From Gracilimonas sp040904925 (GTDB lineage Bacteria > Bacteroidota > Rhodothermia > Balneolales > Balneolaceae): DNA of 64,000 nucleotides. The notes below the pieces were generated by a model, which saw nothing but the letters and a program-made list of their open reading frames with translations, was not told where the DNA came from and ran no database searches. Positions 8,995 to 16,347 of the stretch are shown here, piece by piece (the stretch's first letter is position 1; each line of letters begins with the position of its first letter). A program made the position numbers and the translations under genes. Where the stretch lies: the NCBI GenBank assembly GCA_040904925.1, contig JBBDSP010000003.1:107898-171897 (forward strand), given 5' to 3'.

Positions 8995-9053
8995 TTGACA
9001 AACTGCTTTCCACAGAATATATTGTTACTAACGTTTGAAACTTTTCAAACGTT
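8995..9053 (+). promoter_or_regulatory. Promoter with perfect operator palindrome for the TonB receptor
   Basis: TTGACA (8995-9000), exactly 17 bases, TATATT (9018-9023): a near-consensus promoter. The predicted start point falls on a perfect palindrome at 9030-9053 with 11-base arms (left AACGTTTGAAA, right TTTCAAACGTT) around CT. An operator at this place would block transcription. The same core occurs upstream of the operon at 2011 and in degraded form upstream of the regulator gene. Confidence 0.75.
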
Positions 9054-9105
9054 GATATACTTAAATACTTCATATATAACCATCAACTTAAAGTTCGGCA
9101 CCATT

Positions 9106-11571
9106 ATGAACCGATTAGCTACCATCTTTTTTCTTTTTTGTTGTATGTCCATAACAGCCGTCCAGGCTCAATCTACCGGATCCATAGAAGGTCAGGTTTT
9201 TGATGTTGAATCTTCGGAAGCACTTACAGGCGTCAACATTGTGCTGCGCGGAACCAGCTTTGGAGCGGCAACAAACATCAACGGAAACTACCGTATTGAA
9301 AATATATCCGGCGGTAATTACACGTTAGTTGCTACTTACCTTGGATATGAAACCATTGAACAACAAGTGGAGATCTCAGCCGGACAATCCTTAAATCTTG
9401 ATCTTGAAATGGAGGCCACTTTCCTTAGAAGTGATGAGATGGTCGTTACAGGTTCACGTCGGCCGGAAAAATTGCTGGAATCTCCTACTACAATTGAAAG
9501 AGTCTCAACAGAGGATCTTGAATTATCAGGCGGTTCTACCTTTATGTCCTCACTGTCGAACCTCAAAGGAGTCAACTTTGCCAATGCCGGAATGAACACA
9601 CAGTTGATTTCTGCGCGGGGATTTAACAGCAACTTTAATACCCGAATGTTATTCCTAATCGATGGCCGGCTGGCTACCCTTGGCGGCACAGGCTTACCTC
9701 AAGGAAATTTCCTTCCCTCAAGTAAAATTGACCTCAAAAGCATTGAAGTAGTGCTTGGTCCTGCTGCAGCCCTTTACGGCCCAAATTCAGGATCCGGTGT
9801 TATAAATGTTGCTACAAAAGACCCCTGGGATCAGTCTGGTGTAACGGTTGAAACCCGCGCCGGGAATCAAAAACTCAGAGATATCAATTTGCGTGTAGCC
9901 GGGACTGTGAATGAACAGTTCGGATACAAGTTCACGGGGCAATATATGGAAGCGGTTGACTTCAAGCCTCAACGCGAAGACAGCCTTCATTTTTATCAGG
10001 CTGCAGGAACCAAACCTACATCTGCAAATACTGTTTTTGAAACCGATGTAGTGGAAAATTATAATGTAGGGGCTACAAAATTTAACGGATCACTTTATTA
10101 TAAATTCGGTGATTGGAAAGCGACCGGAACCTATGGATGGTCTTCTACTGATCAGTTCTCATTAACAGGAAACGGCCGTAACCGTATTCAAGGTTGGGAA
10201 GTTGATTATCAAACTTTACAGCTGAGCAACACAAACTGGTACGCCCAATTTTCTCGCACCGGTAATAAGGCCGGAAGCTATCAGCTTAATCAGGTAGTTC
10301 CCGCTGTGCAAGCTATGGTCAATGGAGGGATGTCTTTAGATCAGATCGATATTGAAAGCATCCGCGAAAGTGTAGCATTTATAGATGATACTGAGATCTA
10401 TGATTCTGAACTTCAGTATAACAATCAGTTCGGTGATCTTAGTATAGTTACCGGGATAAACTATCGTAACTATATGCCCGAATCTCAGGGTACTTATTTA
10501 GAAGATGGTGCTGGTCAGGATATCAGCCGTGAACTGTTTGGCGGGTATGCACAGCTGGATTATGATCTGCTACCCGACAAATTACAGCTTGTTGCAGCAG
10601 CTCGTATTGATGATAATTCTGATTATGATACTCAGTTCAGCCCAAAAGGCTCCGTTGTATTCACCGCGGTGCCGGGACATAATATCCGGGCAACCTATAA
10701 CCGAGCTTATACTACTCCTACCATCCTTCAGAGTCATGCTTATATACCGGTTCCTGACTTATTTGCCCCCGGTTATGATTTCCTGATCCGTGGAAATACT
10801 GAAGGATATGAAATTCAAGATGGCTCCGGAACTGTAGTCACTACTATTGATCCTACCGCTCCTGAAGAAGTAAATTCCATGGAATTAGGCTATAAAGGGG
10901 TATTTGGAGAAAAACTCTTTGTAGATGTTGTCGGTTACTACTCATGGTACAAAAACTTCATTGGTACTGATATTGTGGCCGATGGAATAAATACCATCGC
11001 TTATCGCAACGGAGAGCAGGTCATGGTAGAGGGAAGTAATTTTACCGCACTGCAAACCTACATCAACTTCGGTGAAGCAGAAGTACGAGGATTCGATCTT
11101 GGCCTGAATTATTATTTCAATGATCGATACAGTGTAAATGCAAATATGTCAGCGATCGAGTTAGTGGATTTTACCAACGAAACCACTGCTGCAGATCTGC
11201 CACTCAACACTCCCCTGCTTAAAATTAAAGGTGGATTTACTGCCAAGCAGTTTTTCAGTAACGACACATTCAGAAGCCCATTCCTAAAAATTGACGGGCG
11301 CTGGCAAGATAGTTACCAGTTCTTCTCCGGATACTGGAACACCAACGTTTTATTAGATGATGATGGTGATCTCACAAACGATGAAGAATTATCTTCTAAA
11401 TTTGAGCTCGATCTGTCCACCGGATTTGATATTTCTGACACCGGTTTATCATTTCAGTTTAGCTTAAATAATATCTTTGACACAGAAAAAGTAGATCAAC
11501 TTGGTACCGCTCCTCGTGGCCGTACTTTCTGGTTCGCACTTAAATATAATTTCAATGGACTTCGATTCTGA
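9106..11571 (+). CDS. TonB-dependent outer-membrane receptor with carboxypeptidase-regulatory-like domain
   Basis: 821 residues from the ATG at 9106, chosen because it begins a clean signal peptide (MNRLATIFFLFCCMS...VQAQ) and because the in-frame codons upstream run through the promoter and operator. After the signal come a carboxypeptidase-regulatory-like beta-sandwich (IEGQVFDVESSEALTGVNI), a plug domain (VVTGSRRPEKLLESPTTIERVS; GPAAALYGPNSGSGVINV) and a 22-strand-type barrel ending in WFALKYNFNGLRF. It imports a ligand through the outer membrane with TonB energy. Not SusC-sized and no SusD partner, so a polysaccharide role is unlikely. Co-regulated with the upstream operon by a shared palindrome. 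Confidence 0.9.
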   Translation: MNRLATIFFLFCCMSITAVQAQSTGSIEGQVFDVESSEALTGVNIVLRGTSFGAATNINGNYRIENISGGNYTLVATYLGYETIEQQVEISAGQSLNLDLEMEATFLRSDEMVVTGSRRPEKLLESPTTIERVSTEDLELSGGSTFMSSLSNLKGVNFANAGMNTQLISARGFNSNFNTRMLFLIDGRLATLGGTGLPQGNFLPSSKIDLKSIEVVLGPAAALYGPNSGSGVINVATKDPWDQSGVTVETRAGNQKLRDINLRVAGTVNEQFGYKFTGQYMEAVDFKPQREDSLHFYQAAGTKPTSANTVFETDVVENYNVGATKFNGSLYYKFGDWKATGTYGWSSTDQFSLTGNGRNRIQGWEVDYQTLQLSNTNWYAQFSRTGNKAGSYQLNQVVPAVQAMVNGGMSLDQIDIESIRESVAFIDDTEIYDSELQYNNQFGDLSIVTGINYRNYMPESQGTYLEDGAGQDISRELFGGYAQLDYDLLPDKLQLVAAARIDDNSDYDTQFSPKGSVVFTAVPGHNIRATYNRAYTTPTILQSHAYIPVPDLFAPGYDFLIRGNTEGYEIQDGSGTVVTTIDPTAPEEVNSMELGYKGVFGEKLFVDVVGYYSWYKNFIGTDIVADGINTIAYRNGEQVMVEGSNFTALQTYINFGEAEVRGFDLGLNYYFNDRYSVNANMSAIELVDFTNETTAADLPLNTPLLKIKGGFTAKQFFSNDTFRSPFLKIDGRWQDSYQFFSGYWNTNVLLDDDGDLTNDEELSSKFELDLSTGFDISDTGLSFQFSLNNIFDTEKVDQLGTAPRGRTFWFALKYNFNGLRF

Positions 11572-11600
11572 GTTTGAATAGTAGCTTAGAGATTAGTCCC

Positions 11601-11630
11601 AAGGCAGAGTTGATTACTCTGCCTTTTTTT
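11601..11630 (+). terminator. Rho-independent terminator of the TonB receptor gene
   Basis: Nine-base stem AAGGCAGAG (11601-11609) with CTCTGCCTT (11617-11625), seven-base loop, then a T run to 11630. Confidence 0.85.
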
Positions 11631-11732
11631 ATGCTTTGAAGTTTATCTTATATATAACTTCACTTAGCACCTCTGCAGTGCCTATCTTAAGTTATCAATT
11701 TATATGAGTGGTCTTTAATCACACTAAAAATT

Positions 11733-12623
11733 ATGGCCGAAGAAAAACCTCACAAATCCGGATATATAGCCATTATAGGTAAACCCAATGCAGGGAAATC
11801 TACACTGATGAATTACATTCTCGGCAGCAAGATCTCCATCACTACCCATAAGGCGCAAACTACCCGGCATCAAATTGTTGGGATTTTTTCAGATGATGAT
11901 ACACAGATCGTTTTTTTGGATACTCCCGGTGTCATCAGCCCTAAGTACGAACTGCAAAAAGCCATGATGAAAACGGTGGAACGGGCTCGTTCGGATGCAG
12001 ATGTCATACTTTTCATTCACGACCCCACCGATAAACACCCAACGGATGATGTGATCAAGTTGATCAGCTCTATCAACAAGCCGGTGTATTTGGTGGTGAA
12101 CAAAATGGATTTCGCAGATCAGGAAAAAGCCGAGCGGTCTGCAGCTGAGATCCAGGACAAAATGAAGATCCGGTCGGTGCATTATGTTTCTGCCACAACA
12201 GGAACCGGTGTGCCTGAATTGATGGAAGAAATACGCGCCGGACTTCTACCCGGGCCTCCCTTCTATCCCAAAGAAGACCTCAGTGAACACCCGGTCCGAT
12301 TCTTTGTTTCGGAGCTGATCCGTGAACAGATCTTCCTGCAATTTCATCAAGAGATTCCTTATTCCTGTACCGTGGAAGTAGTGTCTTATGATGCCGATGT
12401 GGATATCGACCGCATTCATGCTGACATCATTGTGAATCAAAAATCCCAGAAAGGTATGCTGATCGGAAAAGGCGGTTCAGCCATAAAAGAGCTGGGAATT
12501 GAAGCACGCAAATCAGTCGAAGAATTTATTGGCAAACAGGTGTATCTGGAACTGCACGTGAAAGTCCGCGAAAAATGGAGAGAGAAAGAAGGCTGGGTTC
12601 GGAATTTGGGATATGGCAAGTAA
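11733..12623 (+). CDS. era: GTPase Era
   Basis: 296 residues, the usual Era length. G1 GKPNAGKST at residues 16-24, the THKAQTTRH effector loop, G3 DTPG, G4 NKMD, then a C-terminal KH domain (QKGMLIGKGGSAIKELG) ending WVRNLGYGK. Era binds the 3' end of 16S rRNA and checks 30S subunit assembly at the membrane. It stands alone: a terminator lies upstream and a long non-coding stretch downstream. Confidence 0.97.
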   Translation: MAEEKPHKSGYIAIIGKPNAGKSTLMNYILGSKISITTHKAQTTRHQIVGIFSDDDTQIVFLDTPGVISPKYELQKAMMKTVERARSDADVILFIHDPTDKHPTDDVIKLISSINKPVYLVVNKMDFADQEKAERSAAEIQDKMKIRSVHYVSATTGTGVPELMEEIRAGLLPGPPFYPKEDLSEHPVRFFVSELIREQIFLQFHQEIPYSCTVEVVSYDADVDIDRIHADIIVNQKSQKGMLIGKGGSAIKELGIEARKSVEEFIGKQVYLELHVKVREKWREKEGWVRNLGYGK

Positions 12624-12687
12624 TAGCAAGGAACGCAGAAAACACAGGTTGAAAGGATAATCGCTGATTTAAAGTGACTCTTGACCT

Positions 12688-12713
12688 CGCTCCGCACGCT
12701 CTGCGTCGGAGCG
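12688..12713. repeat. REP-like palindrome
   Basis: Hairpin with arms CGCTCCG / CGGAGCG around CACGCTCTGCGT. It is a variant of the REP family that flanks the RAYT gene at 42557, in the reverse orientation. Confidence 0.6.
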
Positions 12714-12759
12714 GATTGGTTACTACTCAGAGCATTGTAACTAGAGCAAATCTTTTTTA

Positions 12760-12793
12760 CCAGTAAGGGCGCATCGCCATGCGCCCTTACTGG
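12760..12793. repeat. Perfect 14-base inverted repeat
   Basis: CCAGTAAGGGCGCA (12760-12773) and its exact complement (12780-12793) around a six-base loop. No real T run follows, so it is more likely a dispersed palindromic repeat than a terminator. It lies in the gap between era and the methionine leader. Confidence 0.6.
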
Positions 12794-12886
12794 TATTTCT
12801 CACTATCTGATCTACAAAATCCATACCATACGCTTTTCACAAAAAATAATTTGCACCATCCAAATTCTCCCCGTAGTTTCAAAGCA

Positions 12887-12964
12887 ATGAAATTAATTCG
12901 ACAAAATATCACCACCCCTTCTGCAACCATGTGTTGTATGTGTATGTGCTACGCGCAGACCTAA
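12887..12964 (+). CDS. Met/Cys-rich leader peptide of the methionine operon
   Basis: A 25-codon reading frame, MKLIRQNITTPSA..., carries the run MCCMCMC (codons 15-21, bases 12929-12949) and ends at TAA 12962-12964. Its stop codon overlaps the first arm of a terminator/antiterminator (12963-13030), the arrangement expected for translation-coupled attenuation: a ribosome stalled at Cys or Met codons would leave the arm free, a ribosome reaching the stop would cover it. The frame stays open further upstream, but the short version fits the leader role. Downstream are genes that make homocysteine and methionine precursors. No strong Shine-Dalgarno is seen, and no experiment is implied. Confidence 0.65.
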   Translation: MKLIRQNITTPSATMCCMCMCYAQT

Positions 12965-13030
12965 GGGCTATGATATAGATAAAAATATTCGACAAAGCCC
13001 TTTTGAATGCAACTCCGAAGGGCTTTTTTA
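12963..13030 (+). terminator. Attenuator: mutually exclusive antiterminator and terminator
   Basis: Three arms: 1 AAGGGCT (12963-12969), 2 AAAGCCCTT (12994-13002), 3 AAGGGCTTT (13018-13026). Arms 2 and 3 form a nine-base stem followed by T residues to 13029 (terminator). Arm 1 can instead pair with AGCCCTT of arm 2 over seven bases (antiterminator). Arm 1 overlaps the leader-peptide stop codon. Confidence 0.75.
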
Positions 13031-13071
13031 TTGGATAGTAATTTCAATTGTTCTTTAAACATACTGTTGCA

Positions 13072-13210
13072 TTCTCATTACGAAAGGTGGAGGGATCAGG
13101 TCCTGTGAAGCCTTGGCAACCGTTCTCCACACATAAAATTTATGTGTGCAGGAAAAGGTGCCACATCCTGTTCCGAACATAAATGCTTATGTGTCGGAAA
13201 AAGATGAGTT
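13072..13210 (+). ncRNA. SAM-I (S-box) riboswitch
   Basis: The S-box core is readable in order: GGTGGAGGGATCAGG (from 13086), TGAAGCCTTGGCAACC, GGAAAAGGTGCCA, then GGAAAAAGATGAG. Two variable helices are closed by ACACATAAA/TTTATGTGT (near 13130-13147) and by an ACATAA/TTATGT hairpin. CTCAT (13074-13078) pairs with ATGAG (13204-13208) as helix P1. S-adenosylmethionine binding is expected to favour the terminator at 13234. It controls the downstream methionine genes. Confidence 0.93.
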
Positions 13211-13233
13211 CGATAAGACCCGGTTTTTGTAAG

Positions 13234-13274
13234 AAAAGCCTCTTTCGGATTCATCTCTGAAAGAGGCTTTTTTT
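13234..13274 (+). terminator. Expression-platform terminator of the SAM riboswitch
   Basis: AAAAGCCTCTTTC (13234-13246) pairs with GAAAGAGGCTTTT (13259-13271), thirteen bases, with a T run to 13274. GGTTTTT (13222-13228) can pair with AAAAGCC (13234-13240), a possible competing antiterminator stem. Confidence 0.88.
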
Positions 13275-13300
13275 GTTTTAATGAATTTTGAAAATAAAGG

Positions 13301-13363
13301 GCCACTAAAACTCGAAACCACAAAAAGAAAAAATCTTACTTAGTGTTTTTGAGTTTTAGTGGC
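13301..13363. repeat. Inverted repeat just before the CoA-binding protein start
   Basis: GCCACTAAAACTC (13301-13313) and GAGTTTTAGTGGC (13351-13363) are exact complements with a 37-base loop; the second arm ends nine bases before the ATG. Could be a dispersed repeat or could fold over the translation start. Confidence 0.6.
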
Positions 13364-13372
13364 AAAAAAAAC

Positions 13373-13858
13373 ATGCGAAAAACTTATAACGACTGGTACT
13401 TAAAAAAGATGAGAGCTACAGAAGAGCTCTCTATTGAAACCGATCAGGTAGAAGAACTTCTTGAAGAAGTAAAGACCATTGCTATGGTTGGCATTTCCCG
13501 CAATCGCCATCGCGACAGTCAGTATGTAGCACGATATATGAAAGATGCGGGTTATAAAATCGTACCCGTTAATCCGGCTGCGGATGAGATCCTGGGAGAG
13601 AAAAGCTATCCCGATCTTAAAAGTATTCCCTTTTCCGTGGATGTAGTAGACATTTTTCGCCGACCGGAAGATATCCCTGAACTAGTGGATGAGGCTTTGA
13701 AAGTCAACCCAAAGGTGATTTGGCTGCAGCTTGGAACTGGAGATCATCCCGATGTTCGTAAAAAAGTGGAAGAACAGGGACTTCAATTTGTACAGAAGCG
13801 ATGTATTAAGGTCGATCATCAGTTTTTGATCCGACCTAAAAAAGAAACCCAGCAATGA
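13373..13858 (+). CDS. CoA-binding domain protein
   Basis: 161 residues from ATG 13373; the GTG at 13343 would start inside the inverted repeat and is less likely. The Rossmann-type CoA-binding fold is shown by VKTIAMVGISRNRHRDSQYVARYMKDAGYKIVPVNP and a C-terminal ...QKRCIKVDHQFL. The family (YccU-like) is widespread and its role is unclear; it is related to the CoA-binding part of succinyl-CoA synthetase alpha. Here it is the first gene under the SAM riboswitch, ahead of metY and metX. Since MetX uses acetyl-CoA, a supporting role in that step is conceivable, though this is inference from position only. Confidence 0.85.
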   Translation: MRKTYNDWYLKKMRATEELSIETDQVEELLEEVKTIAMVGISRNRHRDSQYVARYMKDAGYKIVPVNPAADEILGEKSYPDLKSIPFSVDVVDIFRRPEDIPELVDEALKVNPKVIWLQLGTGDHPDVRKKVEEQGLQFVQKRCIKVDHQFLIRPKKETQQ

Positions 13859-13908
13859 TTTTCAACAAACAACAAACTCAATAATACTCACTCCAAAACC
13901 ATCAAACT

Positions 13909-15237
13909 ATGAGCAACGAAAAAGAAAAACGCGACTTCAAATTTGAAACCCTGCAGCTTCATGCGGGGCAGGAACCCGACCCCACAACAGGATCACGAGC
14001 AGTGCCCATTTATCAAACCACTTCATACAATTTTGATAACACGGACCACGCCGCCAACCTGTTTGCCCTTCGTGAATTCGGTAACATCTACACCCGGATC
14101 ATGAACCCAACCAACGATGTTTTTGAAAACCGACTTGCTGCACTTGAAGGAGGAACAGCCGCTTTAGCAACCGCATCAGGACAAGCAGCTCAGTTCCTGG
14201 CAATCACAAACCTTGCCGAAGCCGGTGATAATATCGTTTCAACTCAATACCTATATGGCGGAACTTACAATCAGTTCAAGGTGACACTGCCCCGTCTGGG
14301 TATCAAAGTTAATTTTGCTAAGGAAGACTCTGTTGAAGCATTTGAAAAACACATCGATGATAAGACAAAAGCTATCTATGTTGAATCTATCGGGAATCCA
14401 CGCGGAAATATCGCTGACTTTGAAGGACTTTCTGCCCTTGCCAAAAAACATAATATCGCTCTTGTAGTGGATAATACATTTGGTGCCGGCGGCGCCCTCG
14501 TTCAGCCCCTGAAACATGGCGCAAATGTGGTCACAGCTTCTGCTACTAAATGGATCGGCGGTCACGGCACTTCGATTGGTGGCGTAATCGTGGATGGCGG
14601 AAACTTTAACTGGGGCAACGGTAAATATCCCGGATTCAGCGAACCTTCCCCCTCTTATCACGGACTCAATTTCTGGGAAGTTTTCGGGGAAGACGGACCC
14701 TTTGGAAACATCGCTTTTGCCATTCGAGCACGTGTGGAAGGCCTGCGGGATGTCGGCTCCTCACAGTCTCCGTTCAACAGTTTCCTGCTGCTTCAGGGAT
14801 TAGAAACATTGTCACTTCGTGTGGAACGACACAATGAGAACGCACTCAAACTGGCCAAATTCCTGCAAGGGCATGATGCTATTGAATGGATCAACTATAC
14901 CGGACTTCCGGAGCATGATTATCACGAACGTGCCAAGAAATATCTCAAAGACGGGCACTTCGGTTCTGTGTTCACCTTTGGTGTTAAAGGCGGATATGAT
15001 GCTGCACGTGATTTCATCGAGAATGTTGAGCTGTCGAGTCATCTTGCCAACGTAGGAGATGCCAAAACACTTGTTATCCATCCTGCTTCCACAACGCATC
15101 AGCAATTAAACGAAGCGGAGCAGCAAGCCAGCGGCGTTAAAGGTGATCTGATTCGGGTATCCGTTGGGATCGAACATATCGATGACATCATCGAAGATTT
15201 CGAGAAGGCTTTTGCCAAGATCAAAGTAACGGCTTAA
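13909..15237 (+). CDS. metY: O-acetylhomoserine aminocarboxypropyltransferase (homocysteine synthase)
   Basis: 442 residues, Cys/Met-metabolism PLP enzyme. It makes homocysteine from O-acetylhomoserine and sulfide. Seen: FETLQLHAGQEPD at the N-terminus, YTRIMNPTNDVFE, the SGQAAQ phosphate-binding loop, VVDNTFGAG and the PLP lysine Lys214 in SATKWIGGHGTSIGG; the C-terminus has HPASTTHQQL and RVSVGIEH. The length and the VFGEDGPFGNIAFA insertion fit the MetY branch rather than cystathionine gamma-synthase. Followed by a terminator-like hairpin, then metX. Confidence 0.95.
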   Translation: MSNEKEKRDFKFETLQLHAGQEPDPTTGSRAVPIYQTTSYNFDNTDHAANLFALREFGNIYTRIMNPTNDVFENRLAALEGGTAALATASGQAAQFLAITNLAEAGDNIVSTQYLYGGTYNQFKVTLPRLGIKVNFAKEDSVEAFEKHIDDKTKAIYVESIGNPRGNIADFEGLSALAKKHNIALVVDNTFGAGGALVQPLKHGANVVTASATKWIGGHGTSIGGVIVDGGNFNWGNGKYPGFSEPSPSYHGLNFWEVFGEDGPFGNIAFAIRARVEGLRDVGSSQSPFNSFLLLQGLETLSLRVERHNENALKLAKFLQGHDAIEWINYTGLPEHDYHERAKKYLKDGHFGSVFTFGVKGGYDAARDFIENVELSSHLANVGDAKTLVIHPASTTHQQLNEAEQQASGVKGDLIRVSVGIEHIDDIIEDFEKAFAKIKVTA

Positions 15238-15257
15238 CTCAAACTTAGTACTCCATT

Positions 15258-15289
15258 GCGGGTGTGGTGGAAGCCCACGCCCGCTTTTT
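15258..15289 (+). terminator. Terminator-like hairpin between metY and metX
   Basis: GCGGGTGTGG (15258-15267) pairs with CCACGCCCGC (15275-15284), one G-T, followed by five T residues. It may lower expression of metX and the homoserine dehydrogenase gene relative to metY, or end the transcript. Confidence 0.7.
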
Positions 15290-15300
15290 AAAACATACCT

Positions 15301-16347
15301 ATGAATAAAGGAATCAAAATCACACATCTTAAAAAGAGCTGGACTACTGAATCCGGACATACTTTTGATGACGTTGACATTGCCTGGAAAAGCTGGGGTA
15401 AGCTCAATGAAAACCGGGACAATGTGATTCTGATCTGCCATGCCCTAACAGGTCATGCAGCAGCAGATGAGTGGTTCAGCGGATTGTTCGATGAAAGTGG
15501 AATCCTTGATCCTAAAAAGCACTTCATTCTATGCATTAATGCGCCGGGAAGTTGCTATGGCTCTACCGGGCCAATCACCATCAACCCAAAAACCGGAAAA
15601 GCCTGGCAGGCTGATTTTCCTGAAATCACCATCCGTGATATCGTGACCTTTCAGCAGTTACTCCTGGACGAATGGAAAATTACCGGAGTTGAGTTGGCAC
15701 TTGGCGGATCTATGGGTGGGATGATCGCCCTTGAATTTGCCCTGATGGATGACCGGATAAGGTCCGCAGCACTTTTTGTTATGGGGAAAGCACATTCGCC
15801 TTGGGCTATTGGAATCAGTGAAGCACAACGCATGGCGATCTATGCAGGTGAAAACTGGAATAACGGATTCTATTCACAAGAAAACCCACCCAAAAAAGGG
15901 TTGGCAGCAGCACGGGCAATGGCCATGATCACCTACCGTACACCCGAAAATTATGAGTACAAATTCAGACGAGATATTCACCCCGAAAAAAAGATCTATC
16001 AGGTTCAATCATACCTTAACTATCAGGGACAAAAGTTAACTGAGAGATTTGATGCTAATACCTATGTCATTCTTTCTAAAGCAATGGATTCGCACGATGT
16101 CTCGAGGGGCCGCGGAAGCTTTGAAACCGTTTTAGGGAATTTGAATAAACCTATTTTAGTTGTGGGTTTTGAAAGCGACAATCTCTACCCCATTCACGAA
16201 CAAAAAGAACTTTCAGAACTCATTCCAAATTCTACTTTTGCGGCGCTTGAATCCCCATATGGGCACGACGCTTTTTTAATTGAATTCGAACAGCTCAATA
16301 AGCAGCTGAAGACTTTTTATCACTCACTCATCAAGACAAAATCATGA
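15301..16347 (+). CDS. metX: Homoserine O-acetyltransferase
   Basis: 348 residues, alpha/beta-hydrolase fold acyltransferase that transfers an acetyl group from acetyl-CoA to homoserine. Seen: VILICHALTGHAAADEW, NAPGSCYGSTGP, the nucleophile elbow GGSMGGM with Ser137, VVGFESDNLYP with the acid, and GHDAFLIE with the catalytic His. The adjacent MetY uses its product. It overlaps the next gene by four bases (ATGA), consistent with coupling to homoserine supply. Acetyl versus succinyl specificity is inferred from the MetY partner. Confidence 0.95.
   Translation: MNKGIKITHLKKSWTTESGHTFDDVDIAWKSWGKLNENRDNVILICHALTGHAAADEWFSGLFDESGILDPKKHFILCINAPGSCYGSTGPITINPKTGKAWQADFPEITIRDIVTFQQLLLDEWKITGVELALGGSMGGMIALEFALMDDRIRSAALFVMGKAHSPWAIGISEAQRMAIYAGENWNNGFYSQENPPKKGLAAARAMAMITYRTPENYEYKFRRDIHPEKKIYQVQSYLNYQGQKLTERFDANTYVILSKAMDSHDVSRGRGSFETVLGNLNKPILVVGFESDNLYPIHEQKELSELIPNSTFAALESPYGHDAFLIEFEQLNKQLKTFYHSLIKTKS

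Noticed and set aside
8995..9105. Longer N-terminus of the TonB receptor (in-frame GTG/TTG/ATG-type start upstream)
   Set aside because: It would put the promoter and palindrome inside the coding region and hide the signal peptide.
12779..12886. 61-codon version of the leader reading frame
   Set aside because: It starts in the arm of a palindromic repeat; the short 25-codon version explains the attenuator geometry.
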